This document shows positions 24,551-39,000 of a DNA stretch of 64,000 nt, piece by piece. The stretch spans positions 434,001 through 498,000 of the forward strand of contig ML133438.1 in NCBI GenBank assembly GCA_003864495.1. The letters run 5' to 3'. This DNA is from Nemopilema nomurai. Its lineage: Eukaryota > Cnidaria > Scyphozoa > Rhizostomeae > Rhizostomatidae. The notes beneath the pieces were generated by a model. That model saw only the letters and a list, made by a program, of their open reading frames with translations. It searched no databases and was not told the DNA's origin. The stretch's first letter is position 1; every line of letters starts with the position of its first letter. The position numbers and the translations under genes were made by a program.

Positions 24551-27500
24551 GTATGTCCATGTTTTTATTTTGCTTTTAGGCCTTTGCGCTCTATTATCAA
24601 CGTCTAATATTTTTCAGAGTAGTCCTAGGGCGATCAGGCTCTGTTTTGAAAATTCGCCCCTTGTTTCCCTATAATCAAATCACCTGTTGTTGTTGTGTTT
24701 GCTTGATAGGTCGCTGAAGCTTTCGTTTAGAACATTTTTCGCTTTTGCCACCGTTCTCTGCTGTAAGTCAACCACAAAAATGCTACGTTTTTTCCTCATT
24801 ATTAACTTTGAAATGGCAATCCAATTGATTTTCCTCTGAGCGGGTCAGCAGGTAGCCTCGTTTAGCCTCAGGCAGGGCTGTCTTTGCCCAACCCGAGGCA
24901 GGATTGCTGTTTTAAAGACAAACGGGGGCTATTCCGTTTTGTTCCCCGTGTGAGCGATTGCAGTTGATGGATGTTGAAGGCGAGTCATGTTTATGTATAG
25001 GTTCTTTTGCAATAAGAGGGAGAGAAAACTGTGACAGAAATACATCTGTGCCTTAAATGGCATACGGCTATCTTGCCCTTTTTGCAAAGACATTGAAAAA
25101 TTTGCGATTCTAGCCGTGCCACGATGTGAAAATTTTGGTCGAACTTGCCAAAGTTATGAGGCGTTCTAAAAGCGTCAAAGCTCTTTATTCCTGCAAAAAT
25201 CACGTGGCTCCTTCAGGAATTACATAACTTTGTGTGATGACAAATTATACGTAACGGGGCCTTGGCACGATTTACGCTGGTATCAGCCAGGTTGGGTTGT
25301 CCGTCATCAGTGTTTGCTTTTGACAAAAGTTCGTCAACCACGAAAATCTCGAAAGCTTTACATATGGGTTTACATACTATAGTATTTAGGGTGAGCAACA
25401 GAGACTTCTGGTGTAGAGAAATCCAAGAAAAGACCCCTTTCTAGATTCGTGACCAATCTCCATCTAATACTAACTCATGCTGCTCTATGTATAATCTAAA
25501 CACGTGACCTAAATGACTATCACCTAGTTGGATGTCATGCCTTAGACGTCCCCAGCCTCGGAATGAAATGTCTCTTTGATTTGTTAAAGTTATAATAATC
25601 AAGTTACAAAATGCAATCAAAGATATATGCGGTTTATTCAAGCAAATCGTTAATTTTGACATTAAAGAAAATCAGTAGCATATCAAATTGTTGCAATACT
25701 TGAGTTACGTGAACTATTTTTTTGATGTCATGGCCAAGACACCATGATAAGTTGTTTTTAGACAGTACCATTGCTTTAGTATGGCTTCGTCTTGGGTAAT
25801 TAGGGTAGTGGCAAATTCAGTGTCGGTTAGTGCACAAGGAGCTGGGTGCTCAAGATGCTGCCATGTCTTTCAAGAGTGCATGCGAATCAAGACCTTGCAT
25901 AATAATGACAAGAGCATAGCTCTAACTTAAGCACGACTTTGATTCCAGCCCCTACGCTTAAAAGATCATCCCAAATTTAACGACTTCAGTTAAATGCACG
26001 TTGTTTTCTCCTAAAAGCTTGGTAGCCTCCGAATGGCGATAAAAGGACTATTTCAAAGGACTTCTCCAAAGATCTTTAGATGCTCTGGTTACCCTATGTG
26101 ATACCAGCAAAAGATTTTGTTGAACGTAGTGAAAACATGCTCTATTTGTTTTAAAAGAAGTAGAAAGGCTGCCCTATACTGATAAAGAACGACAATTTTC
26201 TCCTAAAGTATTCGAATGGCGAGTGATTCTATAGGCCCACGCTCTCCCTTGTCGCCATGGCGGGCGGCAGTTAGAATCGAATTAACTTGCGTTGTTGCGG
26301 CTCAATCGTTTGTCAATTTGTAACATTATTCAACAGTAATTTGAAGCCCAAGCGTAATTAAGCTAGCTGATTAGCCATATGGCCTCGTCAGCTTCCGGCG
26401 TGTTTTCCTGGCGACCAATTACGAAGTCATTAACGGCTGGTCATTTGGCACTTTGTATAACTGTATATACTGAAGCTAGGTTTCAATCTATTGTAAGATT
26501 TTAAAGGGGAAGAAGGGGGCGGGTTTGGGCTACCAGTAAGATGGGTAACTTTCAGAGCCCCATTCCCAAAGCTGATTCATAAATAAAGAAATATTTAATA
26601 AGTTTAATATACATGTACTTAATGTCATTTATAGCAGACTTCGAAAAATTCAGATCAAAGCATTTTTGAGTAAAGAATGTACCCTTCTAATAGAAAAGCT
26701 CATTTCGTTATCTCAGTAAGCATGTTTATTGGGGGTTTGTTTGTACATTTTATGTTACCAGTCTGGCGATATCATATGCCAGCATAAAGAACCAAATGAC
26801 AGCAACAACAACAGCGACAGCAATAAGACATGTTTCGAGAGTACTGTGTTGTAGCTGTGCAGGCACTCAATGTTTCTTACGTAATCAGAGTATCATGTGA
26901 TGTCTACACGTATCCAATATCAACATCATATACTCTGTTACAGAGTTTATTCCTGGCTTGGTTATCAAACAGACGGTGAAAGGAACTTAGATCAGCTCAG
27001 CATCTCAAAAGGTTACTATATCTGCAGCAATTAAATATTAAAATCAATACAGGCAAGAAGTTCGCTGCTTCTCCTTAATCGCGCGAGATTGTGGTCTGCC
27101 TGAATTCGTATTTTCAAGAAAAACGGTCTTCTTTAGTCCCGTTTTGTTGTTAATGTTCCGCTTTGCATAGTCTCGTTAGAAACATATGGCCACATGAGCA
27201 GAATGCCGCAAAAGAACTGAGATCTTGCGATATGTTCAGATTGACCGTATCAAAGCCCGTACGAAAGGGGGGCGTTGTTCATGGCGGCAACAGACGAGGA
27301 CAGCAACAAAGGGCGGCGAATTCTTCGTGGAGAATCTGTGCATCCTCTTAATAGCTTTCGCGTTATCTTTAACATTATTCTCCAAAATACCCTTGTCGCT
27401 TCAGTTATTGCTTCAAAATACCTTTGTCGCTTCGAAAACTGCATATATTCTGTTGTTGCTTATTCCATCTTTTGTGTGGAGTTTCTGGTAAGCTGCTTAA

Positions 27501-29939
27501 CCTTGGAACGACCCACTGAGACACCGAGAGCTCATAATTGCCCGGTCAAATATTGCGTGACAAGGCAATCTAGCACCGCTCGGCCTGCGCTTTGCCTGTA
27601 AACATGCAGCATTTCATCTTTCCGGATAACAGTACACGAAAACTTGGCTCGAGGCTGCAAAACGTGATTCTAATCCTGATGATGACGTCAAAGCCCAATG
27701 TTTGTCACCAGGCCTATGGTATCCTCAGGAAACCTGATAGCAATGACCTTCGTTCCCTGAAGCTGCTTCAAAGGGAACCGAGGATGTGGAATGTTGCGTG
27801 AACATCGAGGCAAGGCGGCCGTGCAAGGGATATCCTATTTAGCGAATTACGCGCGTTTTTGGTGCTCTTGTTTATGATTGGACAGCACTCCTCACGTGAT
27901 GCGAGAACTACATATATCACTACCCTGGCCACGGGGCAAACTCTAAAGGAGAGCAGGCGTAATTATCACACAGTGGCCTTTCTAAGGGGGGCATAATTCA
28001 TTTTGGCCCCTTCATTTGCCCCCCACTTTTCTAAAAAGGTCGTTAGTTATAGGTTAGTCTTTCCGCCCATATGCTTTATACGTAGCTTTTGATATGAACT
28101 GCAGCATGCATTAATTGTTAATTGTAAACTTTTTGGAATAAGATTTAGATCACCCTGAAATCAAGCGCTTTTTAAATATATTGTGTCCGTACACTACTTT
28201 TCCAAGATTCTCTATGATGCCCCTCCCCCAGTTTTCTTATGCCGGAATCGATTCTGATACCACAAGGACTCCACTGCACCCTATTTTTTGAGCTATGGCT
28301 AAGGAAGGTGAAGTGAAATTTTTTAATAATTTATGGACTGTTTAAGATTTCTATCAAAGGTATCTCAATCAAGATAGAATAAAAGTTGGATGGTATCTTC
28401 CATTAAATGATCTGATCAGTTTGCTCCAGTAATTACAATAAAATAATCTGAATAATATGACATGCTTCCAGCCAAGTTAACACAAATTTCAACATAATCT
28501 AAGAACAGAAAAATCAGGTCAGATACGATGGTTAAGACAATCAGTTCTCGCTGGTAATGTGCCAAGCGTGATCTAGGGTATTTGAGGCAGACTGGTTTGG
28601 TATGAATGGGGAAAAAACTGCCTGTATTGAATAGGGGAAAAACTTGGTGGCGTATCAACATATAATGCAACTTGCTTTTTGATAATTGGCAACGATTAAT
28701 TCTTTGTCAGATATAAAATAAGTGGTAGGTGAAGCATGGTTTAGGGATTGTGTAAACTTTGCAATTAGTTTTTTATTACTCTAGGTATAAAAAATTAAAT
28801 GAAGGTAATCAGCAATAAATCTTTTCTGTCAAGTTATTTCCGCGGAACCTAATGATGCGATCGACTGCAGTAATTAGGCTTGTTCTTGATTACGAAGCTG
28901 TAATTTCTTCATTAGAAAGAAACCGGAGTCGTTTTTCAGTGCATTATTTGACCTTTCCTGATCAAGATGTACTTTTGTGTAAAAGACAGGATCGCAACAA
29001 ACAGCGAATTAGAGAAAAGGAAGTTCAATGTTTTCAATTGTACACTGCACTCCTAATACCTTGTCAAAACCACAATTTTTGTATGCGGGTAAAATTCCTT
29101 TCTTGCCATCATACGTAAGAGCAACAGGGTCCATTGTTTTTACGTTTTTACATTTCTCATCTCCATTTTAACTTTCGCGCTATTTTCCGCGCGAACAGAG
29201 AAAGTTATAACCTTCCTCCCGCTGCAGTTTTTTCAATTTAAACCTTTCTCGTTACCAACTCAAAACAAATTTCTTTCTAGAATAACTTTTATTGTTCATG
29301 ATAAAAATTACTTATAAACCTTCCACAAACATGACATTAACAGGCAAAACCTTCCTACGGCTCCCAGTCATGAAGCCGTCATTTTTTCTGGACTCTGCAC
29401 GCGAAAACCATAGAAGGCAGCGTTAATCAAAGTCGATGCTTTTGATCTATTCTAAATTTGTTGAAAATCCAGAACAAGACAGTCAAAAAGGTTCATTGAG
29501 ATAGTCAACGGGAAATCAGGCACGCACTCTTGATTATATTTGCTACTGTAAACACAATATCTGCTTATTAATATTTTCGGACACATAGAACGGCTGTGGC
29601 ACCCCCCGGACTCGAAACATATTGCCTAATGCGGAAGTGTCCCCCCGTTACGCAATTACCGCTATATTTCAACAGTACAATCTAGCTCGTAAATTGTTCA
29701 TCAATGTTAGTACAACTCCGAAGCAGTCGCTCAGTTCAACCAGCTTTGCATAAGCCACTGCGAATTTTTGTGTTGTGAACCTTGCGGTCTCGTGTAAACA
29801 TTGGAAGGCGAAGAACGTTGTGACCATAGAAATAAGAAGCCGTTCAAAGATAGATGCCTGTCTGTTTCAGTTATCTAATTTCATGCACACGAATTTCTGG
29901 ATGTTGAAACCGCTAAAACAGGAGGATAGCTGATACACG
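24551..29939. other. RhoGEF intron and region before the 29940 promoter
   Basis: No supported exon. A frame opening MAATDEDSNKGRR at 27281 ends at a donor-like site but has the wrong phase for the next RhoGEF exon. A G/C-run remnant (GGGGGGCATAATTCATTTTG ... TTTGCCCCCCA) lies at 27987-28027. Confidence 0.45.
27382..27433. repeat. Imperfect 32-bp direct repeat
   Basis: CAAAATACCCTTGTCGCTTC is followed 32 bases later by CAAAATACCTTTGTCGCTTC. A short local duplication in the RhoGEF 5' intron. Confidence 0.65.
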
Positions 29940-30060
29940 ATGCTCTTGATCGACCTGCCGAATGGTGAAGGCCGACCAACGTCGCCCATCGACCAAATGT
30001 TCTTCCTCGACGATCTGAAATCGGCGGGAAGCTCGGACGCCAGTGACGAAGAAGAAAATG
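29940..30060 (+). CDS. Proximal first coding exon of the RhoGEF (short acidic leader)
   Basis: The ATG at 29940 follows an in-frame TGA. The 40 codons begin MLLIDLPNGEGRPTSPIDQ and end in an acidic stretch (SDASDEEEN), leaving in phase 1 at AAATG|gtaaga. It joins the common exon at 35939 (G|CA gives Ala), where the acidic character continues (EESEQEVSDDDKDESD). It is the closest of the three 5' ends to the catalytic exons and needs only a 5.9-kb intron. Confidence 0.78.
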
Positions 30061-33000
30061 GTAAGAATTCAGACCACTGTTGTTGTTTCGTGGTTTTTAA
30101 AGGGAGCACACTCGCTCTGAAGGTTCGTTCTTCGAGCACGTAAAACTCGCTATTAGTGGCCGGTTTTCTGAGATAAATCGAGTCTGTTCTTGCCCTTTCT
30201 GAGGCCAGTTAAAAATTGATCCGAAATTGGGGGAATTTTTTTCGTCTAGCAGTGCTAAATAATCATTCTCGCGCTGAAATGGGACTCGACATCATGTCCA
30301 CTTTGTGTATATGGTCCGCACCACATGAGTGAGGCGTCGATTAACGGACAATGATGTCGGAAATTTGTCAAGTCAGTATGTATTAGCAGGAAGGGAGCGA
30401 CTTGCTGCTCCAGAATCCTATCGCCGGAGATGTGGCCCCTTTGTATAATTTCGCGTCACCGGAACCGCAGCTGCCTGAAAGTGTTTCAGTCTGAAATGGT
30501 TTCGTTGTTCTCTGGACCCTTTGTTGTTTTATTAATTCCTTCCACTCGTCCATTCTTACTCGTACAATAAATCATTTTTCTGCCTTTTGAATTTTGCCTT
30601 TTCACCAGAAACTTAAAGCCAAGCTAATAGCAAACCCCTGACACTAATGTGACGGTCACTAAATCGGGTATATTATGAAACCAGCCTTCCATGCATCATC
30701 CGACACTTGACACTTCTATCCTCAGAGTTTGAACTCAAAGACTTACAGACAGTCTAATGGACGTATACTAATTGACCTTGCTCTCCAAACGTTATTTATT
30801 AAAAAGGGATTACGCAAATAATGTCGAGAATCGATCAGAAACTATACCTCCCTTCCTTTGATACTAAAGTATCAACATCATATCTATAATATAACAAATG
30901 TGGATTTGTGATTAGAAATATCAGAGATTCCAATGCTTTCAGTTTTCATCGCCATTCCACCAAAGTATCTAGGCCCCCGTGAAAAAAGCAAAATGATGTT
31001 CACTATTGCTGGCTTAAATCTATTAAGTAAAAGAACGTTTTAAATTTTCAAAGCGTCATTTACTTGGCCACATATTTTTGTATTGATTCCAGGCTGAATG
31101 GGGAATTGAGCAACGTGCACGAAGCATGCCTAACTGTCGTGCTTTATTCACGAAGTAATTGAAATCCCCGGGTGCCTGCGATATTGCTTTTCGAATTTGC
31201 GCTGATATTGCGTAAAAATGCCTTCCCGGCAGGCACTTGAAACCCAACCCAACGTGATATATATTGTTGATAGGCACACTTGCACCAGTTAGTGATTGCA
31301 AATTTGCACGTAAATGCCAAGAGCGTGACATATCGTCTCAATGTTGCCCTTCTCTCTTCGCCTTTTTGTTTTATTAACTTGAAACTACCTCAAAGCAGTG
31401 GCAGTTTTAGGAGGGTCCAGGAGGAGCCATGGCTCAGGCCCCGCGCTTTTTGTAAGGCCCCAAAAGGGGCCCCACCTAACAATAAGTTTAAAAGAAATCA
31501 CAGGAAATCACAGTCTCTATGTGCAATGAATCATTTTTAAAAAAATCCGCATAAAAATCTGAAAAAATACATTTTGCATAATTTGGACAATACTAGGCAC
31601 CACCTTGAAGCACAACAATTTTGACGGAAAAGAACTTAAATAATAAACTTGGCTAGCAAAAAATTCAGCTCCGAAGTCCCTAGAACTGCCACTGGTTCAA
31701 AGGTACAATAGACCCCCATTAGTACTTATTGTATTTTATTTCGCAACCGGTAAAAGGTTTTTAAGGCAACTTTCCAATGAACAAGGTACTGAGGTAGGGA
31801 CACATAGGGGGGTTGCATGCCCCATTAAGGGAACAGTTGTCCTTTTCACGACACCCCTGCTAAGTATACTTCGATGCCTCATCGTGGGTTGGTTCCCAAT
31901 TTTTCACTGTCCCACGTTTCTTCTTGTCCCATTATTTCTCTTGCATTGTTGTGCATCCACTGCTTCTTGTTCCTTTCTGCTCCTTGTTCCTTTCTGCTCC
32001 TTGTTCCTTTCTGCTCCTTGTTCCTTTCTGCTCCATTTAGGTTTCGACCAAGGGCGTTGTTCATGTAGGGCTCTGGGCTCTAGAAGTAAAATGTTGCTGC
32101 TTAGGGTGGGGAAAACCCTAACGATAGGGTGGCCCGTTGTGTGGTTGGAGTGCAGTGGGGATTGACGTTTGTGTTGTTAACCGCTTCTTTGTCGCTCTTG
32201 TCTTGTAAATCTGGACCCAACCCTCGAGAAAGAATTCAGAATTCAAGAGTTTTACATAGCCCCCTGCTTGACAAGTGCAAGCAATTACAAAGGTCATAAA
32301 GTCATAAAGGAACAAGACGACTTACAGAATGGGCAAACGTTTCGCTTATTACGCTCAGCCAAATCACATTTAATATGATTAAAATGTTTTACAGTTTCTT
32401 TGTTACAAAGAATTAGAGTGGTTATTTGGTTTCGTATTGAATCAAATCTAAGTATCAAAGTCATTAGCAGTTGTTTTAGAAAAATTGCTTTCTGAAAGAT
32501 TACATTGTGCTCAACCAATGCAGGGTGGCACATTTTCGAGGTCCTTTTGCTGCGCGACATAAAAAGTTTGGCTCTGAAATGCCTTGATGCAGAAGGGCTG
32601 AATTACTCTTGCTATGATGTACTGAAAGTGGTATTATCGCGGCATATTCGTAGTTCGGTTCACCATCACTCTCTCCTAATGATCTTTTTGCACAGTACCA
32701 GTTCAGGAATGCTTGAAGTAACCTCAGTGGTCATGTGCAGCGATGGAATCTTGTAGGTGTGTTAACAAGCTTAATTTTCATTCCTATGTTATCGGTTGAT
32801 TTGATTCTATGACACCGCTGGAATGCAAGATTAATATTTTCTTTTATTCCGATAATCCACGTTCCACCACAAAGCACATTGTTCTTTGTCGAGCAACATG
32901 CTTCAGTATTTCTGCCCCGGCCGATGCTGACTTGCGTCGTTTGGTTTATGCAGAGGTTCATGTTTCCGTCAGTTGCATCTTTGGCCTAATTTTTTTCAAA

Positions 33001-36000
33001 GTTTTTTTGTTGATTTTCCTTGCATCTGTGATCACAAAACATCTCAAGAAATTTCAACTTACTCGAATAAAAAATCGTGCGCTAAGTTTGGTTTGAATTA
33101 AGTGAACATGATAAGATGACAGAAGGATAGATAGTCTTCCACAAGAGCCAATTTGACAACACGGAGCATTTTTGTACCTACCAAGGTCCTTGCTCCATTC
33201 TATTGATTTTGTTGCCAGGACCTCACTCTTCTTTATTTTTTCTAACATAATCGTGGAACCAATGCTCAGTTGTCGTTTAGAAGACCTGTCTTGTGTAATA
33301 TTTGATTGAATGCTACAGACCTTGTGGAGAATCGAGAAACGCCAAGCATGCACTTGTCGCTCTGAACAAGTCTCAGATCACCGAAGTTAAAATGGTAGGG
33401 CCAGGTCTGTACCCGGATGGGTGACTGCCTAGGAACACCTGGTGTTGTAGGCTTCCTCTCAGAGTGAATGAATTTATACGACAGTAGCTCTGTAATCAAG
33501 ACACCAGAAACTCCATTTGTTTCCATTTGTCAAATGGCACTTAGACGGTCTAATGGTGATGAGGGTACAACGCAACTTCATCAGAACATAGGAAATTCCT
33601 TATGAATAAGGGTAATATAGCAGTACACCTTTTCCCCGAATAAAGAGAAACGAAAATACATGATAATTATGAAACCCAAAAGAATCCCAAAAAGAGAAAA
33701 TCATTTCTCTGCTTATCATTTTAGGAGGAAGTCATTTCTTCTTTTAGCATCCTTTTGACAAAGTGGTACTTTCTTCCGTGTGAAAATCGAATTTGCAAGC
33801 CATATTGAATTATTTTCGGCTGTTTCCTTAATCTCCGGCATGCACTTCCTAGACGCCCGGACAAGATTTCGTTCATTAGCTGGTGCATCCTGTAACAAAA
33901 TTCTATTTAAACCCTCATTTTTCATTTCCGTATCCAATCAGACGCAATAGATTTGAACAAAACCTTTCTGTGTTTTAATAAGAACTCGTCCATGTGGTTT
34001 GCTTTATAAAGAAGCAAGACCTTTATATAGAGAGCAAGACGAGTGCCGGGTGCTTGTTGAGACCGGACGGCGTTGTCTGGCGATTCCTGATTACCCTGTC
34101 CACAAAACCACAAGAATGGGCCACGTTAATGAAGAACTCCGTTTCATTCTTTGCAAAGACTTCTCAAAATATCTCGGTGTTTGTATTTGGCGTCTTTCAT
34201 CAGTTCTTCGTTGAGGTTTTCAAACTGCGAATGTTCAAAATGCCATCGGTATGACGACTTTGGCAGGACGACTTTGGCAAAAATAATCTGATCGCATAAT
34301 CTGTACAGTGGGCCTATTAGGGGCAATTGCCAAGCGTATTTCCAAGTCTGTTGCTAATCTGAGAATTCGTGCGGGCAACGCAAGAGCTATAACTGGGTGT
34401 TTGTTATTTGGAGCTATGGCGTCAAAAGATGACTTTTGCAGATGGGCGTGGCCACTTGTGTTTTGCCCATTTCAACACCCATTCCGACTAATTATTCTTG
34501 AGTTGTTTGGCTGTGTACTTTACGACCACATGTCTTCCCATTGATTGTAGTCGAGGTGCACTTATCAAACCAATTGAAGCTTCTCCCCATACAGGGCAAG
34601 ACATGGGGTTGCCCTCCAAGACAATCTTTGTCGAGTTTTTAGCCCTTTTCTATACAAGATTGACTTAGCTTAGCAACCGCTGCAAAGTTGGGCCTCTAGG
34701 ATGGCTGAAGTTGTTGTGGCTGTTGTTGCTGTTGATGTTGTTACTTTGTCGACTGCTTTAGTCCTTGGCTTTCGGGTCGAGCGTTTCTCTGTCGAAGCAA
34801 GTATGGTTTCTGGGAAGTTTTGACACACTCCGTTCTCGAGCCTATAAACTATCCGCAGGAAATCTTAGTTCCTCGTACCCGTGTGATGGAACGTGCGCAT
34901 GCGTTGCGGGGTTTGTTCACGCATTGAGGCAGTAATGAGGCACGCATTGAGGCGGGGTTTTACTTGCTGTTGTCACTCTGATAACTGCACCTGACGCATT
35001 CATGTTGCTGATGCATTTCGTGATTACTCTTTAATCTAAATATAGTGAGTAAAAGGTCAAGCTTCTTATAAGCTGCTCTTCATAGATGTTGATCTTCCTG
35101 TGTATGAACCACGCTGCGTGGTGCCAATCCGATAGAAAGCCACCCACATACGAGTTCATTTGCTTTATTCGGCAAAGAACCTATGTTTGGTATCATAGCT
35201 CGATTACCCTGTTTGCGACTGGTAGTTAACACCCCCCCCCCCTTCTTCCTGACCTTAAAACCGGCCATGATGGTAGAAGGCCAAGGCTAGATCACAAAGG
35301 GGTATACAGAAGCATATCAGGTCTATTATCATTATCCAGTGAACGTGACGTGTTTAAGTCTTCAGTGGCCTTGGGCCTACTCCATCATATCGTTATAGTC
35401 GCCAAAGTTTATTTGGCCCAATTCAACTCGGTAACATGCCCCTGATTCTTCATCGACTCTGAAGTCTGAAATCGATACCGTTACGTTCGGCCACCAAACT
35501 GGCCTTGAATACCACATTTGACGCAAGAGGTCTCTTTTGCACCCGAAGATTAACCCTAAAATAGTTATTTGAATACATCGACAGCTTTTTTTGACCAAGA
35601 ATTGTTTGACAAAATTAGCTGTATTCACTAAGCTTCAACTCCGCCACTGGTGCACAAAAGACCCCAGTCTTCAGTTGGTTGTAATGGGAGATTCGCCCAG
35701 ACTGTCTTTTACAAGAGCTTTGTACGGTGCAGTTTGGAAAGAATGGGCGTTGTCAAAGGAAGATTATTACGTCACAACACATAAAAATGAGAAGGATATG
35801 CAAGGAGCGTGCTTCGAAGATTTGTTAGAGATCTGACGGTTGCCTCTTTAGCAACGATGCCCGCAATTATTTATGAGCACGGTTTACTGCCAGTGGTGGT
35901 CGTGCGAGTGTATAAAGTGAACTTGTCTCCCGTTTCAGCATTGCTGCCGAGTGCCAACAAGATCAGGCTCCAGGAGCTAGCCAACACCGAGCTTTTAGCG

Positions 36001-39000
36001 AGCTTGAATGAGCCGTTCGGCAAGGAGGAGTCAGAGCAGGAGGTCTCGGATGACGACAAGGATGAAAGCGATTTCGCATTGTCAGAGCCTGAAAACGAGC
36101 TGAAGAAACTGACGGAATGTAAGTGACATCATCGGCCTCTCATTGGAATTCTTCTATCGACTCACTTAGCCTCGATTGAGTTTTTTACATGACATTCTTC
36201 ACCAAACGAAGATAGAATTATTTGTTTACAAGAGCAGTTGTTTACTGTTGACCTTGCCTTTCCCGACCAAGTCACATGATCATGCGGTTTTGCTTATTTA
36301 GCTGCGACGTAAGACGTGCAAGAATGCATTTTAGTAACAACAACAACATCAACAATTTAACTAATAATGGTTATGATATTTAGAGTTGACCGCTTTCGAA
36401 TTCGGGACCATTTGGCCGAAATCATGTTTGTACGGTTTTTTGTTAGCGGGTTGAATTTGTAATCTCTGTTTTTGAATTAAGAAATAAAATTTTCTTTCAG
36501 TAAAGAGAGTGAAAGTTATTGAAGAAATCTTTGAAACTGAAAAGAAGTATATTTCGTGTTTGGACACAGTAGACAAGGTATGGCGAGGTCTTCTCACCTA
36601 ATTCAGCTTCAATCTTTTTATTGCATCGCGATGTAGAATTTTGACTTTATATTTGATTTCTTCACTAGTGTGTTATGATTCAATCGCTAGAAAAGTAGTT
36701 TGTAGATATGTTTCCTTTTGCAAATCGCCTGTTGTTTTTCTTCAGGTGTTCAAGATACCGATGCTAGATGGTGGTATTGCACAAGAAAAGGATGTCAAGT
36801 AAGCCAATTACTGCTGCTTGAGTTTAGAAAACATCTTTTGCTGATACAAAATGTCTTTCATGTTGTTTATTTATTATCATCCGTATGCTTTAAGCTGCAT
36901 GTTTGTTCAATCCCCTAATTGCATGAAGACGGAGTTAGACAGCCTAAACCCCCGCATTATTCAAGTGTAGCTGGTTTTCTTGCAATCTGTATTCGCCATT
37001 AAGAGGTACCACAAACTAATAAACGTCTGTTAAGAATTGAGATATCGGCAAATTTCAAGCAATTTATTCTAATTTGTGGGCTTTATCTAGATTTTTCGGA
37101 ATGGAAACAACATAAACGTTTTCGATTGCTGCATTTTTCTCTTGGTCAGTCGTCCTCGAACTAATGGTGTTTGTTAAGTTTTATTCAATTTAAAAAAGGG
37201 ATAAAGTCTCGTTATTCGAAGCTTGGCATTTTGCGATTATGTAACACTTGCTTGTTTTGTAATCCTGTGTCCATTGAGGATGATTAAAAGAAAAGTGTGC
37301 TTTTATTGTTGCAAAGCACCCAAGAGTTATTGCGGAAATTTGTTTCGTTATCAGGGGAATTAACTTTGTAGCGTCCACCGTCGGAGTTTCAAAAATTCTA
37401 TGCTCATATTTCCGAGCCTCGAGTATTGTTCGTTAGGCCCGAGGCAAAAAGATAGTTAGTCTTTATGAGTCGTTCTGGTTGTTGTTGCTTCTTTTGGGGA
37501 ATGTTGGGTTTGAACAAGTTATGCAAAGACCGTTAATCAACCAAGGGATTACGTAGATTTAAAAGCCTAAATGACATTGCAATGAGTTCCTATGTCTTTT
37601 GCCCTGAAATCTCGCATTGTTTCGTTGCATCTTGGTTCACTCAGGTTGAAAAGCATGTAATTGCCAATAGCACAGCCAGATACTGCCTAAAGGCTCATTA
37701 AAGATTTACCAGGATGCACCCAATTCCATTAAAATCGCGTTCAATATTGTCAGTCCCGTACTAGAAATTGCCACGACATCAGGCCCAACAATTTCTTTCA
37801 AGGCCTTTGTCTAATTTAATTAAATGGAAGTTCTTTCATTTCTTATCGTTCTTTAATTTTTATTTTCAGTGCACTCTTTCCCGCATGCTTGTCAACGATC
37901 AAAGAGTGCCATTCCTGGTTTATGGAGCAACTTGAAAACCGGATGAAAAGTGATGTTTGGTCCGGTGGTATTGGGGATATCCTTGGGAAAATGGCCGGAC
38001 CACTGAAGGTGAATAGATTCACATTTGTACGGTCTCAATGCAAAGAATGAAATCCTTTGTTTCCAACTATAATCTTGCATGTTCATCGCATGTTTCTGCC
38101 CATCACTTCCTCCAGCTTAACAGAATTTGGATCCCAATTAACTCTGATACGGTTAAGCCTGAACATCGCTTGTCTGGCGAGACTAATCTTCGCTAGCCAC
38201 TGGATCCGTTCGTTTCGATGTGCCTGTTGCTAAAAGTCCTGTCTTACGGCTTTGCCAAGAGCCTATTTATAAACGCAGGTTATTTTAACTGATTTACCTC
38301 ATTAACAATAAAGAAACTTACTTCTATAAATAGATACCCGAGGCACCGTTTGTTATGACCAAAGAAATCTTGCATGTCCTTATTTATTGTGGTTTAGTTT
38401 TTTGGTTGAAAATGAATATTCAAATCTTATAATTTAATTGCCCAAAAGCCCCTGTTTTTTTGCTTTTTCTCGCCGCTTTTAAATCAAAATGGAATAAACA
38501 TGTGCAAATTTATTTTAAAATGTGATTATCTCTATAAATAATCTTTAAATTCAATTATCTTTTTAGGAAAATCTCCTTAACGTTTACACGGACTACGTAA
38601 ATGCTTTCCCGAAATCGATAAGTACATTCAGCAAATGTACAAGAGGCTCGCACAAATTTAGGAAATTCATCGAGGTTTGTAATAAATGATTAGTAGGCTT
38701 TTGTTGGCTGATTTTATCTTTTATCTTTGTTACTTAGTTAGTTGAAAGTTTTTTACGCGTTCATTTATATACTTAGCAGTTTGCCAATTCATTCACCATT
38801 GGTTTGAGATAGTCCTTTTTAACCATGCTCTTATTTGATTTGCTAGGATTGCTATTGTCGGAGCGACAACCTCGATCTTCCGTCTTATCTGATCACTCCC
38901 GTTCAAAGGCTTCCTCGCTACGTTTTGCTGCTAAGGGTGAGTAGATTTTTTGGGTTTTGCCTTTGATTAAAAGTTCACGCCATCAATATCTAACTTGATT

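Larger units (their letters stand above)
30061..35938. other. Intron before the shared RhoGEF exon
   Basis: This 5.9-kb intron carries most of the window's recognisable repeats: the hAT MITE (31396-31694), the CT-rich 17-bp tandem (31961-32028), the 5S pseudogene (33349-33454) and a poly-C tract (35230). No further exon supported. Confidence 0.6.

Noticed and set aside
27281..27487. Frame opening MAATDEDSNKGRR and ending at a gtaagc donor, a possible further RhoGEF first exon
   Set aside because: It leaves in phase 0 while the next shared exon (35939) needs phase 1, and the second half is hydrophobic with a local repeat. No compatible acceptor was found.
31056..31341. Minus-strand frames with FYAISAQIRKAIS-like sequence
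   Set aside because: Two frames overlap with no domain or splice support; possibly an old repeat, but I could not define its borders.
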